Assembly (NCBI RefSeq): GCF_005405425.1
Contig: NZ_BJEA01000004.1
Location: 168,418-232,417, forward strand
Reading direction: 5' to 3'
Length of the DNA: 64,000 nucleotides
From: Lactiplantibacillus modestisalitolerans
GTDB taxonomy: Bacteria; Bacillota; Bacilli; Lactobacillales; Lactobacillaceae
Below, piece by piece: positions 52,617-62,785 of this stretch (positions are counted from its first letter, which is position 1; every line of letters starts with the position of its first letter). The notes under the pieces were generated by a model. The model was given only the letters and a program-made list of their open reading frames with translations, ran no database searches and had not been told where the DNA came from. The translations under genes and the position numbers were made by a program.

Positions 52617-53813
52617 ATGGGGAAAACAATTGCAATTAACGCGGGTAGTTCCACGTTAAAGTTTAAATTATTTAAAATGCCGCAGGAGCAAGTGATTGCG
52701 AGCGGGGCAATTGAGAGAATTGGTTTTAACGAGTCACCGGTCCACATTCGTTACGGTCTTGATCATAAGTATCGGGAGACTGAAACGGTGCCGGATCACC
52801 TGACTGCGGTTAACATTATTTTAGATGAATTAATTAAGCTTCACATTATTGAACGGTATGATGAAATTACGGGCGTTGGTCACCGGGTTGTTGCGGGGGG
52901 CGAAATTTTTCATGACTCGGTCCTGATTACGGATCACGTCCTGCAACAAATTGAGGATTTGGCGGAATACGCCCCGTTGCATAATCCGGCTAATGCGGTT
53001 GGTATTCGGGCGTTTAAGAAGGTTTTACCCAACGTTCCGGCGGTGGCAGTCTTTGATACGTCGTTTCACGCAACCATGCCACCAGTGAACTACTTGTATT
53101 CGTTACCGTACGCTTATTATGAGCAGTACGGGGCTCGCAAGTTTGGCGCCCACGGTACGAGTCACCGGTACGTGGCCATGCGGGCTGCCAAACTTTTAGG
53201 TAAGCCGTTATCGGAGTTACGTTTAATTACGTTGCACCTTGGGGCGGGCAGTTCGATTACCGCGATTCAAAACGGTCAAAGTTTAGATACCTCGATGGGC
53301 TTTACGCCAGTTTCAGGAATCACCATGGCAACCCGTTCGGGGGACGTGGATCCGTCGTTACTGGTATATCTGATGAAGAAGCTGCACTTAACGGACCCTG
53401 ATGAGATGCTGAAGATTCTGAACACCCGTTCAGGTTTATTGGGAATCGCGGGTTCGGCGGACATGGAAGAACTTGAACAGCGCTGCGACGATGATCCGCA
53501 AGCACAGCTCGCCATTGATATTTTTGTCAATCGGATTGTTAAGTACGTGGGAGCTTACCTGGCCGAAATGCAGGGCGCGGATGCCATCGTGATTACGGCT
53601 GGTATTGGTGAACGTGATGCCCGGATGCGTCAGCGGATTGCTGATAAGCTCAGTTACTTTGGGGTTCAGCTTGATCCACATAAGAACCGCGTGAGCGGGG
53701 TTGAACGGGATTTAAGTACGGCGGATGCCAAAATCCGGTTCGTTCTCATTCCGACGGATGAAGAATTGATGATTGCACGCGATGTCGAACGCGTCGGTCA
53801 TCCGGAGCATTAA
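52617..53813 (+). CDS. ackA: Acetate kinase
   Basis: 398 residues. Makes ATP from acetyl phosphate in the phosphoketolase and pyruvate pathways. Signatures NAGSSTLKFKLF (7-18), FDTSFHATMP, LGAGSSITAI, GFTPVSGITMATRSGDVDPS and TAGIGERD are all present. 12 bases behind the methyltransferase gene. Confidence 0.97.
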   Translation: MGKTIAINAGSSTLKFKLFKMPQEQVIASGAIERIGFNESPVHIRYGLDHKYRETETVPDHLTAVNIILDELIKLHIIERYDEITGVGHRVVAGGEIFHDSVLITDHVLQQIEDLAEYAPLHNPANAVGIRAFKKVLPNVPAVAVFDTSFHATMPPVNYLYSLPYAYYEQYGARKFGAHGTSHRYVAMRAAKLLGKPLSELRLITLHLGAGSSITAIQNGQSLDTSMGFTPVSGITMATRSGDVDPSLLVYLMKKLHLTDPDEMLKILNTRSGLLGIAGSADMEELEQRCDDDPQAQLAIDIFVNRIVKYVGAYLAEMQGADAIVITAGIGERDARMRQRIADKLSYFGVQLDPHKNRVSGVERDLSTADAKIRFVLIPTDEELMIARDVERVGHPEH

Positions 53814-53832
53814 CGGAAACATTAATTAAAAC

Positions 53833-53887
53833 GGCAACTTGACCGGTGAGCTCAAACTGAGTTCTTCGGTTAAGTTGCCGTTTTTGA
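53833..53887. terminator. Terminator between ackA and the DUF1048 genes
   Basis: ACGGCAACTTGACCG... and ...CGGTTAAGTTGCCGT flank a loop; T-run on the plus side (TTTTTGA) and A-run on the minus side. Confidence 0.75.
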
Positions 53888-53893
53888 TGGTCA

Positions 53894-54244
53894 TCAAGAT
53901 TTGGAACGGGAACTGAAATGGTGCTGAATGGCCTGGGCGACCTGCGCATTGGCCCGTTGCTCGAAAGCAAGGTCCGCATCGCTCGTAATTAGCCCATCGG
54001 CAAATTTGGCCACGTCCTGCCCCGTAATTTGCAGGACACTTTGACCCCGTTGCGCACCGGCTTCGAATAGTGCTAGGAGGTCGGCTAGCGTTGTCATATC
54101 AGTTGTGACTGCGGTTGGGGCGATTTTTAACAAGTATCGTTGAATGGCTTGATAGACGATGCGGTAGTCGCGGGGCAGGGCCCCTGCGCGTTTTTGAAGT
54201 TGGCGCCAAGTGCGCTTTTCTTGGAATGCTTTGGTTAGTCCCAT
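53894..54244 (-). CDS. DUF1048 protein (second copy in the operon)
   Basis: 116 residues starting GLTKAFQEKRTWRQLQKRAG, ALPRDYRIVYQAIQRYL in the middle; both typical of DUF1048. ATG at 54244 follows GTGAGG. Last gene of a PadR-DUF1048-DUF1048 operon. Function unknown; such genes often accompany PadR regulators. Confidence 0.7.
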   Translation of the reverse strand: MGLTKAFQEKRTWRQLQKRAGALPRDYRIVYQAIQRYLLKIAPTAVTTDMTTLADLLALFEAGAQRGQSVLQITGQDVAKFADGLITSDADLAFEQRANAQVAQAIQHHFSSRSKS

Positions 54245-54252
54245 GATAGACC

Positions 54253-54600
54253 TCACTTTCCTAATTGCTTGGCAATTGATTGATTGAGTTGTTGGCGCAG
54301 CCGGTCACGGTAATTACTAGCACCGGTGACGTGGGCGACTTCCGTTAAAAAGGCAGTTAGATCAGAACCGGTGACGGCCGTCACGGTTAGCCCTTCAGCG
54401 GCGCTTTCGGTAAATAGATCAACGAGCCCCTCAAGAATTGGGTACAGGTTACGGCCGGAAAAGTCACTGAATTGCCAAATCTGGGCGTTAATTTGCTGCC
54501 AAGTTTGTTGATAATCTGCGGGTAACTGATCAATTTTAGTTTGAAAAGCGCGTTGTTGCCGGGTCATATCATGGCCGGTCAGTTGATCGAATAAGTTCAT
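54253..54600 (-). CDS. DUF1048 protein (first copy in the operon)
   Basis: 115 residues: NLFDQLTGHDMTRQQRAFQT, QLPADYQQTWQQINAQIW. Same pattern as the neighbour downstream, to which it is related distantly. ATG at 54600 follows GGAGG (a TTG at 54603 is one codon upstream). Confidence 0.7.
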   Translation of the reverse strand: MNLFDQLTGHDMTRQQRAFQTKIDQLPADYQQTWQQINAQIWQFSDFSGRNLYPILEGLVDLFTESAAEGLTVTAVTGSDLTAFLTEVAHVTGASNYRDRLRQQLNQSIAKQLGK

Positions 54601-54604
54601 CAAT

Positions 54605-54958
54605 TTATGCCTCCTTATTGGTAACGTCGGGTTCGTTAGTTGGTTTTAGGTTTGCGAGCTGGGTGACTAAGAAGGCCCATTTTTGCCAAAATGCTGAGCG
54701 GGCCGTCTCGCCGGTCGCAGTCAGCCGATAAAATTTACGGGCGGGCCCCAGTTGCGATTTGCGCTTTTCCACGTTAACGAGCCCCTTGCGCTCTAGCCGT
54801 AGGAGCAACGTATAAACGGTTCCCTCAACGATATCTTCAAAGCCAAGTTGATTTAGCGTTTGGGTGATTTCGTAACCGTAAGTTTCACCCCGGTCGTGAA
54901 TCAGCTGTAAAACCGCGCCCTCTAAGACGCCTTTAAGTAGTTCGGTCATGCCTTGCAT
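54605..54958 (-). CDS. PadR-family transcriptional regulator
   Basis: 117 residues. The winged-helix core (TELLKGVLEGAVLQLIHDRG, YGYEITQTL, EGTVYTLLLRLERKGLV) is diagnostic of PadR. Probably represses its own operon through the palindrome at 55001-55020. Start at 54958 with GAGGTGG upstream. Confidence 0.88.
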   Translation of the reverse strand: MQGMTELLKGVLEGAVLQLIHDRGETYGYEITQTLNQLGFEDIVEGTVYTLLLRLERKGLVNVEKRKSQLGPARKFYRLTATGETARSAFWQKWAFLVTQLANLKPTNEPDVTNKEA

Positions 54959-55000
54959 GTGCTGCCACCTCTCAACAAAGTTTGTTCGGTACTTTATATT

Positions 55001-55020
55001 ACTAAGTACTGGTACATAGT
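55001..55020. promoter_or_regulatory. Putative PadR operator
   Basis: ACTAAGTACTGGTACATAGT, an imperfect palindrome (8 of 9 positions) 43 bases upstream of the PadR gene, in an AT-rich promoter region. The rest of the 398-base gap up to the permease gene holds nothing I can support. Confidence 0.6.
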
Positions 55021-55356
55021 ATAACGAAGTAGCGAATTCGTCAAGTTGTCATTCTCCGGGTGACGAGTCAGCGTAATCGGGTTAATGGCAGCGGTACCTA
55101 TCGCCACGTTAAAATGAAACTTGTTCATCTAAATTTGAGTTAGCTTCATCAGATTCATGTTAAACCGGTTGGTTGGGTGAACATCCACTGAACTGAACGT
55201 AAGCCGCGGTGGGGGCGTATCCGTGAACCCCGGTCTAGCTAGACTTTTAGGTTCCCCTTTATCAATGGACTATACCAATGGTGACAAAACACAAAGCGCA
55301 CCCTTTTGAACGCATCCGTATGCGCCGGTATAATGAATCGCAAGGGGAGTGCTGTT

Positions 55357-56754
55357 ATGACTAAAGAAAATATCAAAACTGAACAACCGCAATTATCGCG
55401 GGGCCTAAAAAGTCGGCACGTTCAGTTGATTGCGATTGGTGGAACCATCGGGACTGGTCTGTTTTTGGGGGCCGGTCAGTCCATTCACCTCGCAGGGCCT
55501 TCGATTATTTTGGCCTATTTACTGACCGGGCTCGTCTGTTTCCTTTTGATGCGGGCGCTCGGTGAATTATTACTGTCAGATTTAAATACACATTCGTATA
55601 TTGATTTTATCAAGAAATACTTGGGTGACCGGACGGGGTTTGTTGCCGGCTGGACATACTGGGTTTGTTGGATAACGATTGCCATGGCTGAGATCACGGC
55701 GGCTGGTGAGTACATGCAATTCTGGTGGCCGAAGTTGCCGCAATGGTTACCGGGGCTAGTTATCTTGATTTTGTTGTTAGCCCTGAACTCTATTAACGTG
55801 TCAGCGTTTGGTGAAACGGAATTTTGGTTTGCGATTATTAAGATTGCGGCGATCATTGCGTTGATTGCAGTCGGAATCGGCATGGTGTTGTTCAGTGTTA
55901 AAACGCCGGTCGGTCACGCCGGGGTGCACAACTTGGTGAACTACGGCGGCTTTATGCCCCACGGTCTTAAAGGGTTAATCTTATCGTTTCAAATGGTCCT
56001 GTTCAGTTTTATTGGGATTGAAATGGTCGGGATGACGGCTTCTGAAACGGCCAACCCGAAAACGGTGATTCCGAAGGCCATTAATGATATTCCGGTGCGG
56101 ATCATCTTATTTTACGTGGGTTCGCTGTTCTTCTTGATGTGCATGTATCCGTGGCGCTACTTTTCAGCGGCCCACAGCCCGTTCGTGCAGGTCTTTACGA
56201 ACTTGGGAATTCGTTCCGCGGCGGCAATCATTAACTTCGTCGTATTAACGGCGGCGGCTTCTAGCTGTAATAGTGCGCTGTTTAGTACGGGACGGATGCT
56301 GTTTTCACTGACGTACGGCGGCAAGGGGCGCTTTGCTCAGAAGATGGGCCATTTGTCGTCGCGCCAAGTGCCGAGAAATGCGCTCTGGTTCTCAACGCTG
56401 GTTATTGGATTAGCCGTTATTTTGAACTTGTTGATGCCTGGCAAAGTCTTTTCACTGATTGCGAGTGTGTCAACGACTTGTTTCATCTTCATCTGGGGTG
56501 CCATCGTGTTGGCCCACATGAAGTACCGCAAGCAGGTGGGGGCGCGGCCTAACGTTAAGTTTAAATTGCCCCTATACCCGTTTTCGGATTACTTGATTTT
56601 GGCCTTTTTGGCGTTCGTTGCCGTGGTGCTGTGCTTGAAGATGGAGACCTTGGTTGCGTTAATTGCTTCGGTTATCTGGGTGGCCGTCATGTACGGCATT
56701 AAGGTGGCCCGCGATCGAATTAAAACGTTGGAAGAAGTCGATGAAAATAACTAG
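55357..56754 (+). CDS. APC-superfamily amino-acid permease
   Basis: 465 residues, about 12 hydrophobic segments. Starts QLSRGLKSRHVQLIAIGGTI, with the GTGLFLGAG motif of AAT-type transporters (about 33-41) and a basic end. Closest in pattern to D-serine/D-alanine/glycine or other neutral amino-acid transporters; substrate not certain. ATG at 55357 follows GGGAG; the longer frame to 55306 covers the promoter region. Confidence 0.85.
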   Translation: MTKENIKTEQPQLSRGLKSRHVQLIAIGGTIGTGLFLGAGQSIHLAGPSIILAYLLTGLVCFLLMRALGELLLSDLNTHSYIDFIKKYLGDRTGFVAGWTYWVCWITIAMAEITAAGEYMQFWWPKLPQWLPGLVILILLLALNSINVSAFGETEFWFAIIKIAAIIALIAVGIGMVLFSVKTPVGHAGVHNLVNYGGFMPHGLKGLILSFQMVLFSFIGIEMVGMTASETANPKTVIPKAINDIPVRIILFYVGSLFFLMCMYPWRYFSAAHSPFVQVFTNLGIRSAAAIINFVVLTAAASSCNSALFSTGRMLFSLTYGGKGRFAQKMGHLSSRQVPRNALWFSTLVIGLAVILNLLMPGKVFSLIASVSTTCFIFIWGAIVLAHMKYRKQVGARPNVKFKLPLYPFSDYLILAFLAFVAVVLCLKMETLVALIASVIWVAVMYGIKVARDRIKTLEEVDENN

Positions 56755-56810
56755 AACCGCAACTGCCGCATAATTTGTTCGTGGTCGGTGGTTGAGGAGT
56801 GGATGACTAA

Positions 56811-56851
56811 AAACGGTTAGCTGGTGCGTGCAACCAGCTAACCGTTTTTTT
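56811..56851 (+). terminator. Permease terminator
   Basis: AAACGGTTAGCTGGT, 7-base loop, ACCAGCTAACCGTTT, T-run. The arm shares GGTTAGCTGGT with the intergenic repeats at 1283 and 10388. Confidence 0.9.
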
Positions 56852-56997
56852 AGTGTTCAGTTCAAGGCTCAACGACGCCCCGACCTTGAGGAAACGGGTG
56901 AACCGCGAGCAACTGAATGAACGTGAAGTGTGTCTTTTGAGCGGCGAAAGAGTACAATATTAGTTAACTTGAATTCAGGATTAAATGAGGTTAAACC

Positions 56998-57606
56998 ATG
57001 CAATATTTCACTTCTGATACGCATTTTTACCATGCCGACCTACTGGGGAGCCACGACTTTGCGCCCCGGCCGTTTCCAGACGTTGAAACGATGAATCAAA
57101 CGATTATTGACCATTGGAACGCGCGGGTGACTGACCGCGATACGGTTTACCACCTAGGTGACGTGGCGCTCTACTTTACACGCCCAGCCAAGTTATCGTA
57201 TGAACGCGTCTGCGCGATTTTAAGTCAACTGAACGGTAAAATTATTTTTATTAAGGGTAATCACGATTCGCGGGCGTTTTTCAAGTATTTAGCTGCGCAT
57301 GATCCGCAACTGAACGGTCAGCCCAAGTTTGAATTCCATGACGTGGGCGTGTTGATCAAGTATGATCATCGCCAATACTATTTGACCCATTACCCGATGA
57401 TGATGGGCATCGTTAAGCAGATTATTAACTTGCACGGCCACATTCATCATTACGCGGTTAACGTGAAGGAAAACATTAATGTCGGGGTGGATATGCCGGA
57501 AGTCGCGTATTTGGACCACCCGCTACCGTTTGGCACGCCGTTTTCACTGGCTGAAATTGAACAGATGGTCGAAGGCAAGGCGACTGACTTTGCCAAACGG
57601 CACTGA
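56998..57606 (+). CDS. Metallophosphoesterase
   Basis: 202 residues of the calcineurin-like fold: TSDTHFYH (D, H), HLGDVALY (GD), KGNHD (GNH), THYPM and LHGHIHHY (GH-H), in order. Small phosphoesterase; substrate not known. Confidence 0.85.
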   Translation: MQYFTSDTHFYHADLLGSHDFAPRPFPDVETMNQTIIDHWNARVTDRDTVYHLGDVALYFTRPAKLSYERVCAILSQLNGKIIFIKGNHDSRAFFKYLAAHDPQLNGQPKFEFHDVGVLIKYDHRQYYLTHYPMMMGIVKQIINLHGHIHHYAVNVKENINVGVDMPEVAYLDHPLPFGTPFSLAEIEQMVEGKATDFAKRH

Positions 57607-57671
57607 GCGGTGCTTGACCGGCTTCGCGGAATGCTTTAGGATTAACAAAGATTAAGAATAGGGGCAACGGG

Positions 57672-59066
57672 ATGGTTGAAGCAAACGTAGAAACGCTAAC
57701 GATTTTACACACGAATGATATTCACTCGCATTTCGAAAACTGGCCGCGAATTAAACGCTACCTGTTAGCACAGCGGGCGGCGCAACAACGCCAAGGCGCG
57801 ACGGTCCTGACGGTTGATCTTGGTGACGCAGTCGATCGAGCGCACCCGTTGTCTGAAGCGACGCTGGGACGCGCCAACGTTGAGATGCTTAATCAAATTT
57901 ATTATGATGCGGTGACAATTGGCAATAATGAGGGCTTGGGGTTATCGCACCAGGCGTTAAATCAGCTTTATCAAAACGCTAATTTTGACGTGGTGCTGGG
58001 GAACCTTTGCGATACCCAAACCAATGCGGTGCCGCGTTGGGCTCAAACTGGTAAGCTGATCACCACGCCGCAGGGGACCCGGGTGTTACTGCTTGCGTTT
58101 ACCGCGCCCTTTACCGCGACGTATCCGTTGAATGGCTGGACGCCAGCAAGTGTTAAAACGGCCTTACCCCGGTTGTTAGCGCACTACGCAGAGCAGTACG
58201 ATGTGTTAGTTGTGATGTCCCACCTCGGGTTACCAACTGATCGGTGGCTGGCAAAGCATTTCCCATCCATTGACGTGATCATTGGGAGCCATACCCACCA
58301 CCTGTTAGTTAATGGTGAAACGGATCACGGGGTGCTCGTCGCGGCCGCGGGAAAGTATGGTCAGTATGTCGGTGAAATCCAGCTACAATTAAAGGAACAC
58401 CGGGTGGTTACCGCCCGGGCGACTACGGTGGCAACGAGTACGTTGCCAAGTTTAGCAACGGATCAGAAACAGATTGTGGGTTGGCAACGGACTGGTGAGC
58501 AGCTCTTACAGCGGCGAATTTTAGCGGAGGTGCCGCAACAGTTGCGACCACGTTGGCACCATCAAAGCGAATTGACGGCGTTAGGATTGCGAGCAATTAC
58601 GAGTTATGCGGGGACCGACTTGGGGATGCTAAACGGCGGCCTCTTTTTGCGTGATTTACCGGCGGGGCCGGTCAGCGAGAATGAACTGCATACGATGTTA
58701 CCGCACGCGATGCACGTCATTCGTGTGACGCTGAGTGGACGAGACCTGTGGCGGCTCATTTATGAAATGGAATTAGTTCGGCCGTTTTTAAATAAATATC
58801 AGATTCAAGGCATGGGGTTCCGGGGTAAAGTCTTTGGCTATATTCAGTATCAAGGCCTGACTTGGCAACCAGAACGCCACCAGTTATTAGTTCAAGGTCA
58901 GTTGGTTGATTTTCAGCAGCTGTATACGATTGCGTTACTAGATCACCATCTGTTTATTCCGTTTTTCCCAACGCTAAACATTAGTGGTCAAACGGAAATC
59001 TTATTTAAAGCATTTTTAAGAACGGTTGTTGGCGACTACTTAAAGTCGCAATGGCCAGCACAATAG
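57672..59066 (+). CDS. Bifunctional metallophosphatase/5'-nucleotidase (YunD-like)
   Basis: 464 residues. Metallophosphatase domain (LHTNDIHSH, DLGDAVD, GNNEG, MSHLG, IGSHTHH) and a C-terminal nucleotidase domain with NGGLFLRDLP. No signal peptide or anchor, as in cytoplasmic YunD. Before the yutD gene. Confidence 0.85.
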   Translation: MVEANVETLTILHTNDIHSHFENWPRIKRYLLAQRAAQQRQGATVLTVDLGDAVDRAHPLSEATLGRANVEMLNQIYYDAVTIGNNEGLGLSHQALNQLYQNANFDVVLGNLCDTQTNAVPRWAQTGKLITTPQGTRVLLLAFTAPFTATYPLNGWTPASVKTALPRLLAHYAEQYDVLVVMSHLGLPTDRWLAKHFPSIDVIIGSHTHHLLVNGETDHGVLVAAAGKYGQYVGEIQLQLKEHRVVTARATTVATSTLPSLATDQKQIVGWQRTGEQLLQRRILAEVPQQLRPRWHHQSELTALGLRAITSYAGTDLGMLNGGLFLRDLPAGPVSENELHTMLPHAMHVIRVTLSGRDLWRLIYEMELVRPFLNKYQIQGMGFRGKVFGYIQYQGLTWQPERHQLLVQGQLVDFQQLYTIALLDHHLFIPFFPTLNISGQTEILFKAFLRTVVGDYLKSQWPAQ

Positions 59067-59084
59067 AGAAAGGAGGGTCAGACT

Positions 59085-59696
59085 GTGGATCGTGAACATA
59101 TTGACGCGTTAGCTGAACAGCAGGCTGAACGGCGGCGCAACTTGTACCACGGCTTTCGGGTTGACCGGACCCACGTTGAAGTTAATAAGCATCCGTTCGA
59201 AATCGTTCTGGATTACCGGCAAGCGTTTGATTTGGATAAATTCGTTGAACGCTTTAGCCCAATTTTGAATAAGTACGATTACATTGTCGGCGACTGGGGC
59301 TTTGAGCAGTTGCGGTTAAAGGGCTTTTTCCGGGATGATATGAAGGATGTGCAACGGGCGCAGACGATTGGAACGGTTCAAGATTACTTATATGAATATT
59401 GTAATTTTGGCTGTGCCTACTTTATTTTGAAAAATGAGCGGGTAATTAAGCCCAAGCGCACTAACCATCACCGGGAAGAACGGCGCGGTAAGCGCAACCG
59501 GAATAATCAGTCGCGCTCGCGGAGTAACCGGACGAGCAGTAAGAATAAACAGCGCCGTAAGCAGCATAGCTTTACGACTAAGAAGAAGCCGGCACCGTTT
59601 ACGGAGAAGGCTAAACCGGCAACTAAGCCAAGTCGTAAGGCGCGGACGACAAAACAGTCGAACGGCAAGCGGCACTTTACAATTCGACAGAAATAA
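59085..59696 (+). CDS. yutD: YutD-family protein with a long basic tail
   Basis: 203 residues; the YutD/DUF1027 core (VNKHPFEIVLDYRQAFD, NKYDYIVGDWGFEQLRLKGF, YLYEYCNFGCAYFIL) occupies the first ~120 residues, then an Arg/Lys/Asn/Ser-rich tail typical of lactobacilli. GTG start. Confidence 0.85.
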   Translation: MDREHIDALAEQQAERRRNLYHGFRVDRTHVEVNKHPFEIVLDYRQAFDLDKFVERFSPILNKYDYIVGDWGFEQLRLKGFFRDDMKDVQRAQTIGTVQDYLYEYCNFGCAYFILKNERVIKPKRTNHHREERRGKRNRNNQSRSRSNRTSSKNKQRRKQHSFTTKKKPAPFTEKAKPATKPSRKARTTKQSNGKRHFTIRQK

Positions 59697-59711
59697 AGAG
59701 AGGGATTTGAT

Positions 59712-60503
59712 TTGGGTCAGTATAAGGGTTATTTAATTGATTTGGACGGGACGGTTTACCGGGGACGTGAGCGGATTCCGGCGGCTAAGCGGTTTATTGA
59801 ACGGTTACAGGCGAGTGCTAGTGACTTCTTGTTAGTGACGAACAATACGACGAAGTCCCCGGAAGACGTTGCGGCTAATTTGGCGGACAATCATGATATT
59901 CACGTTAAGCCGGAAAACGTTTATACGGCTGCGCTAGCAACGGCGGACTATGTCGATGAATTAGCGGGTGACGGTGAAAAGTCAATGTACGTCATTGGTG
60001 AGTTAGGCTTAAAGGGCGCGCTACTAGCCAAGGGTTTTCACTTTAACGAAACGACTCCTCGTTTTGTGGTGGTTGGCTTAGATTACGACGTCACCTACCA
60101 TAAATTTGAATTGGCGACGTTGGCGATTAAGCGGGGCGCCCGTTTTATTGGGACTAACGCGGATACAAACCTACCTAATGAACGTGGGTTAGTTCCGGGT
60201 GCCGGATCGGTCATCGCGATGGTTGAACGGGCGACTCAGCAGCGAGCCACGTACGTTGGTAAACCGGAAACCATTATCATGAAAAAGGCGGTTGAGAAAA
60301 TTGGCCTTGATAAGCAGGATTGTGTGATGGTTGGGGACAACTATATGACCGACATCTCCGCGGCAATTAACTTTGAAATGGATTCGTTATTGGTTTATAC
60401 GGGGGTTTCAACGCCAGAACTAGTGGCTAAGCAAGCCGTTCAGCCGACTAACGTTATCAACTCGCTCGATGAATGGGACTTAGAAAATGGTGTGGTTAAA
60501 TAA
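59712..60503 (+). CDS. yutF: HAD-type phosphatase (YutF/NagD-like)
   Basis: 263 residues; DXDGT motif (IDLDGTVYRG), LVTNNTTKSP, a conserved KP and VMVGDNYMTDI. TIGR01457-type HAD hydrolase; TTG start. Overlaps the membrane protein gene by 17 bases. Confidence 0.88.
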   Translation: MGQYKGYLIDLDGTVYRGRERIPAAKRFIERLQASASDFLLVTNNTTKSPEDVAANLADNHDIHVKPENVYTAALATADYVDELAGDGEKSMYVIGELGLKGALLAKGFHFNETTPRFVVVGLDYDVTYHKFELATLAIKRGARFIGTNADTNLPNERGLVPGAGSVIAMVERATQQRATYVGKPETIIMKKAVEKIGLDKQDCVMVGDNYMTDISAAINFEMDSLLVYTGVSTPELVAKQAVQPTNVINSLDEWDLENGVVK

Positions 60504-61131
60504 ACTAAAAAACGCGGGCCAGTGGACGGCGTTATACTTGTGGCTGATCAGCGGAACGGTCATTGTAACGATTAACGCGAGCTGGTTGTATTGGTTGAAC
60601 GCAATCGGCCAACGGCTAGCGGCCACGGTGAATTTGTCGTTAGGCCAACTAATGACGAATTACTATCAACTGCTGGCTTACTTAAACTTTCCGTGGGTGC
60701 CGCGGTTGGTCATGAACGACTTTACGGATTCGGCGGGGGCGTTGCGCCACTTTGCAGATGTAAAAAGCTTATTCATGCTGGCGGACGTCGTTTTCATCGT
60801 GACTAGCGTCATCGTCTTTTTCTTTTATCGCCAGTTAAAACGGCGCCAGCAGCTCTGGCGGTTTGTACTACCTATGCAGACCGCTCTGTGGGTGCCGCCG
60901 TTGGTGACGGTCATTATGGCCATTAACTTTGATCAATTTTTCGTGTGGTTCCATGAATTGTTATTTAGTAATTCGGATTGGCTATTTGACCCACTGCTAG
61001 ATCGGATTATCATTGTTTTACCCGAATCATTTTTTGCGCAGTGCTTCGGGTTAGCGTTTATCCTGATTGAGGGTGCGTTTTGGGTTCATTTGATGCTTGG
61101 TAAGCAGGCGTTAAAGCAACTGAAGTCCTAA
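60487..61131 (+). CDS. TIGR01906/DUF1461 integral membrane protein
   Basis: 214 residues with about five hydrophobic segments and the NYYQLLAYLNFPW, HFADVKSLF motifs of the family. Translationally coupled to yutF, as in other Firmicutes. Confidence 0.8.
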   Translation: MVWLNKLKNAGQWTALYLWLISGTVIVTINASWLYWLNAIGQRLAATVNLSLGQLMTNYYQLLAYLNFPWVPRLVMNDFTDSAGALRHFADVKSLFMLADVVFIVTSVIVFFFYRQLKRRQQLWRFVLPMQTALWVPPLVTVIMAINFDQFFVWFHELLFSNSDWLFDPLLDRIIIVLPESFFAQCFGLAFILIEGAFWVHLMLGKQALKQLKS

Positions 61132-61148
61132 AAAAGCGTTAAAGCAAA

Positions 61149-61192
61149 AGAAAAAATGTCCGCCAATTTAAAATTGGACGGACATTTTTGAT
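61149..61192. terminator. Bidirectional terminator
   Basis: AAAATGTCCGCCAATTT/AAATTGGACGGACATTTT hairpin with flanking A- and T-runs between two convergent genes. Confidence 0.85.
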
Positions 61193-61849
61193 TTAGAGGT
61201 CGCTTTCAGCAGTTTTGCCGAAGCGTGCTTTTAGTGCGGAAACAACCGCCGGGATGAGGGAAACTAAAATGATTCCGATAACGACCATTGAAAAGTGTTG
61301 CTTAACGAACGGAATGTTACCAAAGAAGTAGCCGCCACCGCAACAAAGGATGACCCAGAGGATACAACCAATAACGTTATAGCGGATGAATTGCTGATAA
61401 TGCATGCGACTACTTGCGGCGACGAACGGAACAAAGGTCCGGATGATTGGCATGAAGCGTGCAATCGTCACGGTGATGCCGCCGTGTTTCTTGAAGAATT
61501 TTTCAGACTTTGCAAGTTGTTTTTGATTGATCAGTTTACCAAACCAGGATGTCTGAGTGAGTCGCTCACCTAGTGAGTGGCCAATCATAAAGTTGAGTGA
61601 ATCCCCCGCGAGTGCAGCTACTAAGAATAAAATCACGAACGACCAAATATGTAGACCGTAGTCCGGATTCGCCGCGAGTGCCGCGGCCGCAAATAGCAGT
61701 GAGTCCCCAGGTAAAAACGGTAGGATGACAGCGCCGGTTTCGATAAAGATAATGGCAAAGAGGATCAGGTACGTCCAAATGCCGAAGCTATTGACTATGG
61801 TGACTAAGTGTTCATCGATGTGTAACACAAAATCAATAAGAAAGCTCAT
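61193..61849 (-). CDS. DedA-family membrane protein
   Basis: 218 residues, several membrane segments; ETGAVILPFLPGDSLLFAAA, AGDSLNFMIGHSLG, RFMPIIRTFVPFVAA are hallmark motifs. The family includes undecaprenyl-phosphate or lipid flippases. ATG at 61849 after GGAGG. Confidence 0.9.
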   Translation of the reverse strand: MSFLIDFVLHIDEHLVTIVNSFGIWTYLILFAIIFIETGAVILPFLPGDSLLFAAAALAANPDYGLHIWSFVILFLVAALAGDSLNFMIGHSLGERLTQTSWFGKLINQKQLAKSEKFFKKHGGITVTIARFMPIIRTFVPFVAASSRMHYQQFIRYNVIGCILWVILCCGGGYFFGNIPFVKQHFSMVVIGIILVSLIPAVVSALKARFGKTAESDL

Positions 61850-62018
61850 AATGACCTCCAAATAGTAATGTAAAATTGTTCTGATATAGAGAATAACAGA
61901 TAATCTGAACAAATACCATGAGTGGCACTGAATCACTACGAAAACCTAACAAATTACTAGCTTTTAAGCCGATTCTCTTGTATTATCGAGTTATTCTATG
62001 AAGAAAACGGGTGATTTT

Positions 62019-62603
62019 GTGGCCTATCCACAATTAGATTTAACGCAGGTCGAGGGACCGAAGGCAACTATTCAAACGAACTTTGGTAACATTGAAGTTC
62101 AATTGTTTCCAAAGCAAGCACCAAAAAGTGTCGAGAACTTTGTCGGCCTAGCTAAGAAAGGCTATTATGATGGAATCATTTTCCACCGGGTTATTCCTGA
62201 CTTTATGATTCAGGGTGGCGATCCTACTGGAACGGGCATGGGCGGTGAAAGCCTATGGGGCAAGCCGTTTGAAGACGAATTTTCACCAGAAGTCTTTAAC
62301 TTACGGGGTGCGTTGTCAATGGCTAATGCGGGCCCTAATACGAATGGTAGCCAGTTCTTCATTGTTCAAAAGCCACAATTAGACGCGGGCATGGATGAAC
62401 AGATGCGTCAAGCCGGCTATCCAGAAGAAATTGTAACGGCGTACGGCAATGGCGGGACGCCGTGGTTAGATTTCCGGCACACGGTTTTTGGTGCCGTTGT
62501 GACGGGCATGGACATTGTTGACCAGATTGCAGCAACGCCAACTGGTGCGCAAGATAAGCCGGCTAAAGACGTTGTCATTACAACGATTACAATTACAGAT
62601 TAA
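62019..62603 (+). CDS. Cyclophilin-type peptidyl-prolyl isomerase
   Basis: 194 residues: [46 protein letters not shown] mark the catalytic core. The GTG at 62019 gives the family start (AYPQLDL); the ATG at 61998 lacks a ribosome binding site and lies at the likely transcription start (-10 TATTAT near 61980). Confidence 0.9.
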   Translation: MAYPQLDLTQVEGPKATIQTNFGNIEVQLFPKQAPKSVENFVGLAKKGYYDGIIFHRVIPDFMIQGGDPTGTGMGGESLWGKPFEDEFSPEVFNLRGALSMANAGPNTNGSQFFIVQKPQLDAGMDEQMRQAGYPEEIVTAYGNGGTPWLDFRHTVFGAVVTGMDIVDQIAATPTGAQDKPAKDVVITTITITD

Positions 62604-62785
62604 TTTAACAATGAGTTATCAGGACCTGGGAAACCAGGTCCTTTTATGTGCGCTGATTCTAATCAATGGTATGAGTAGTAAAAGTCGGCGCCACTTTTAG
62701 CGGGTTATTAAATTATGCTATACTGTTTTGGATAAGTTTTAAGCGGATCAAAGTAGTGATAGTAGAAATAGAAGGGATGGGTTGT

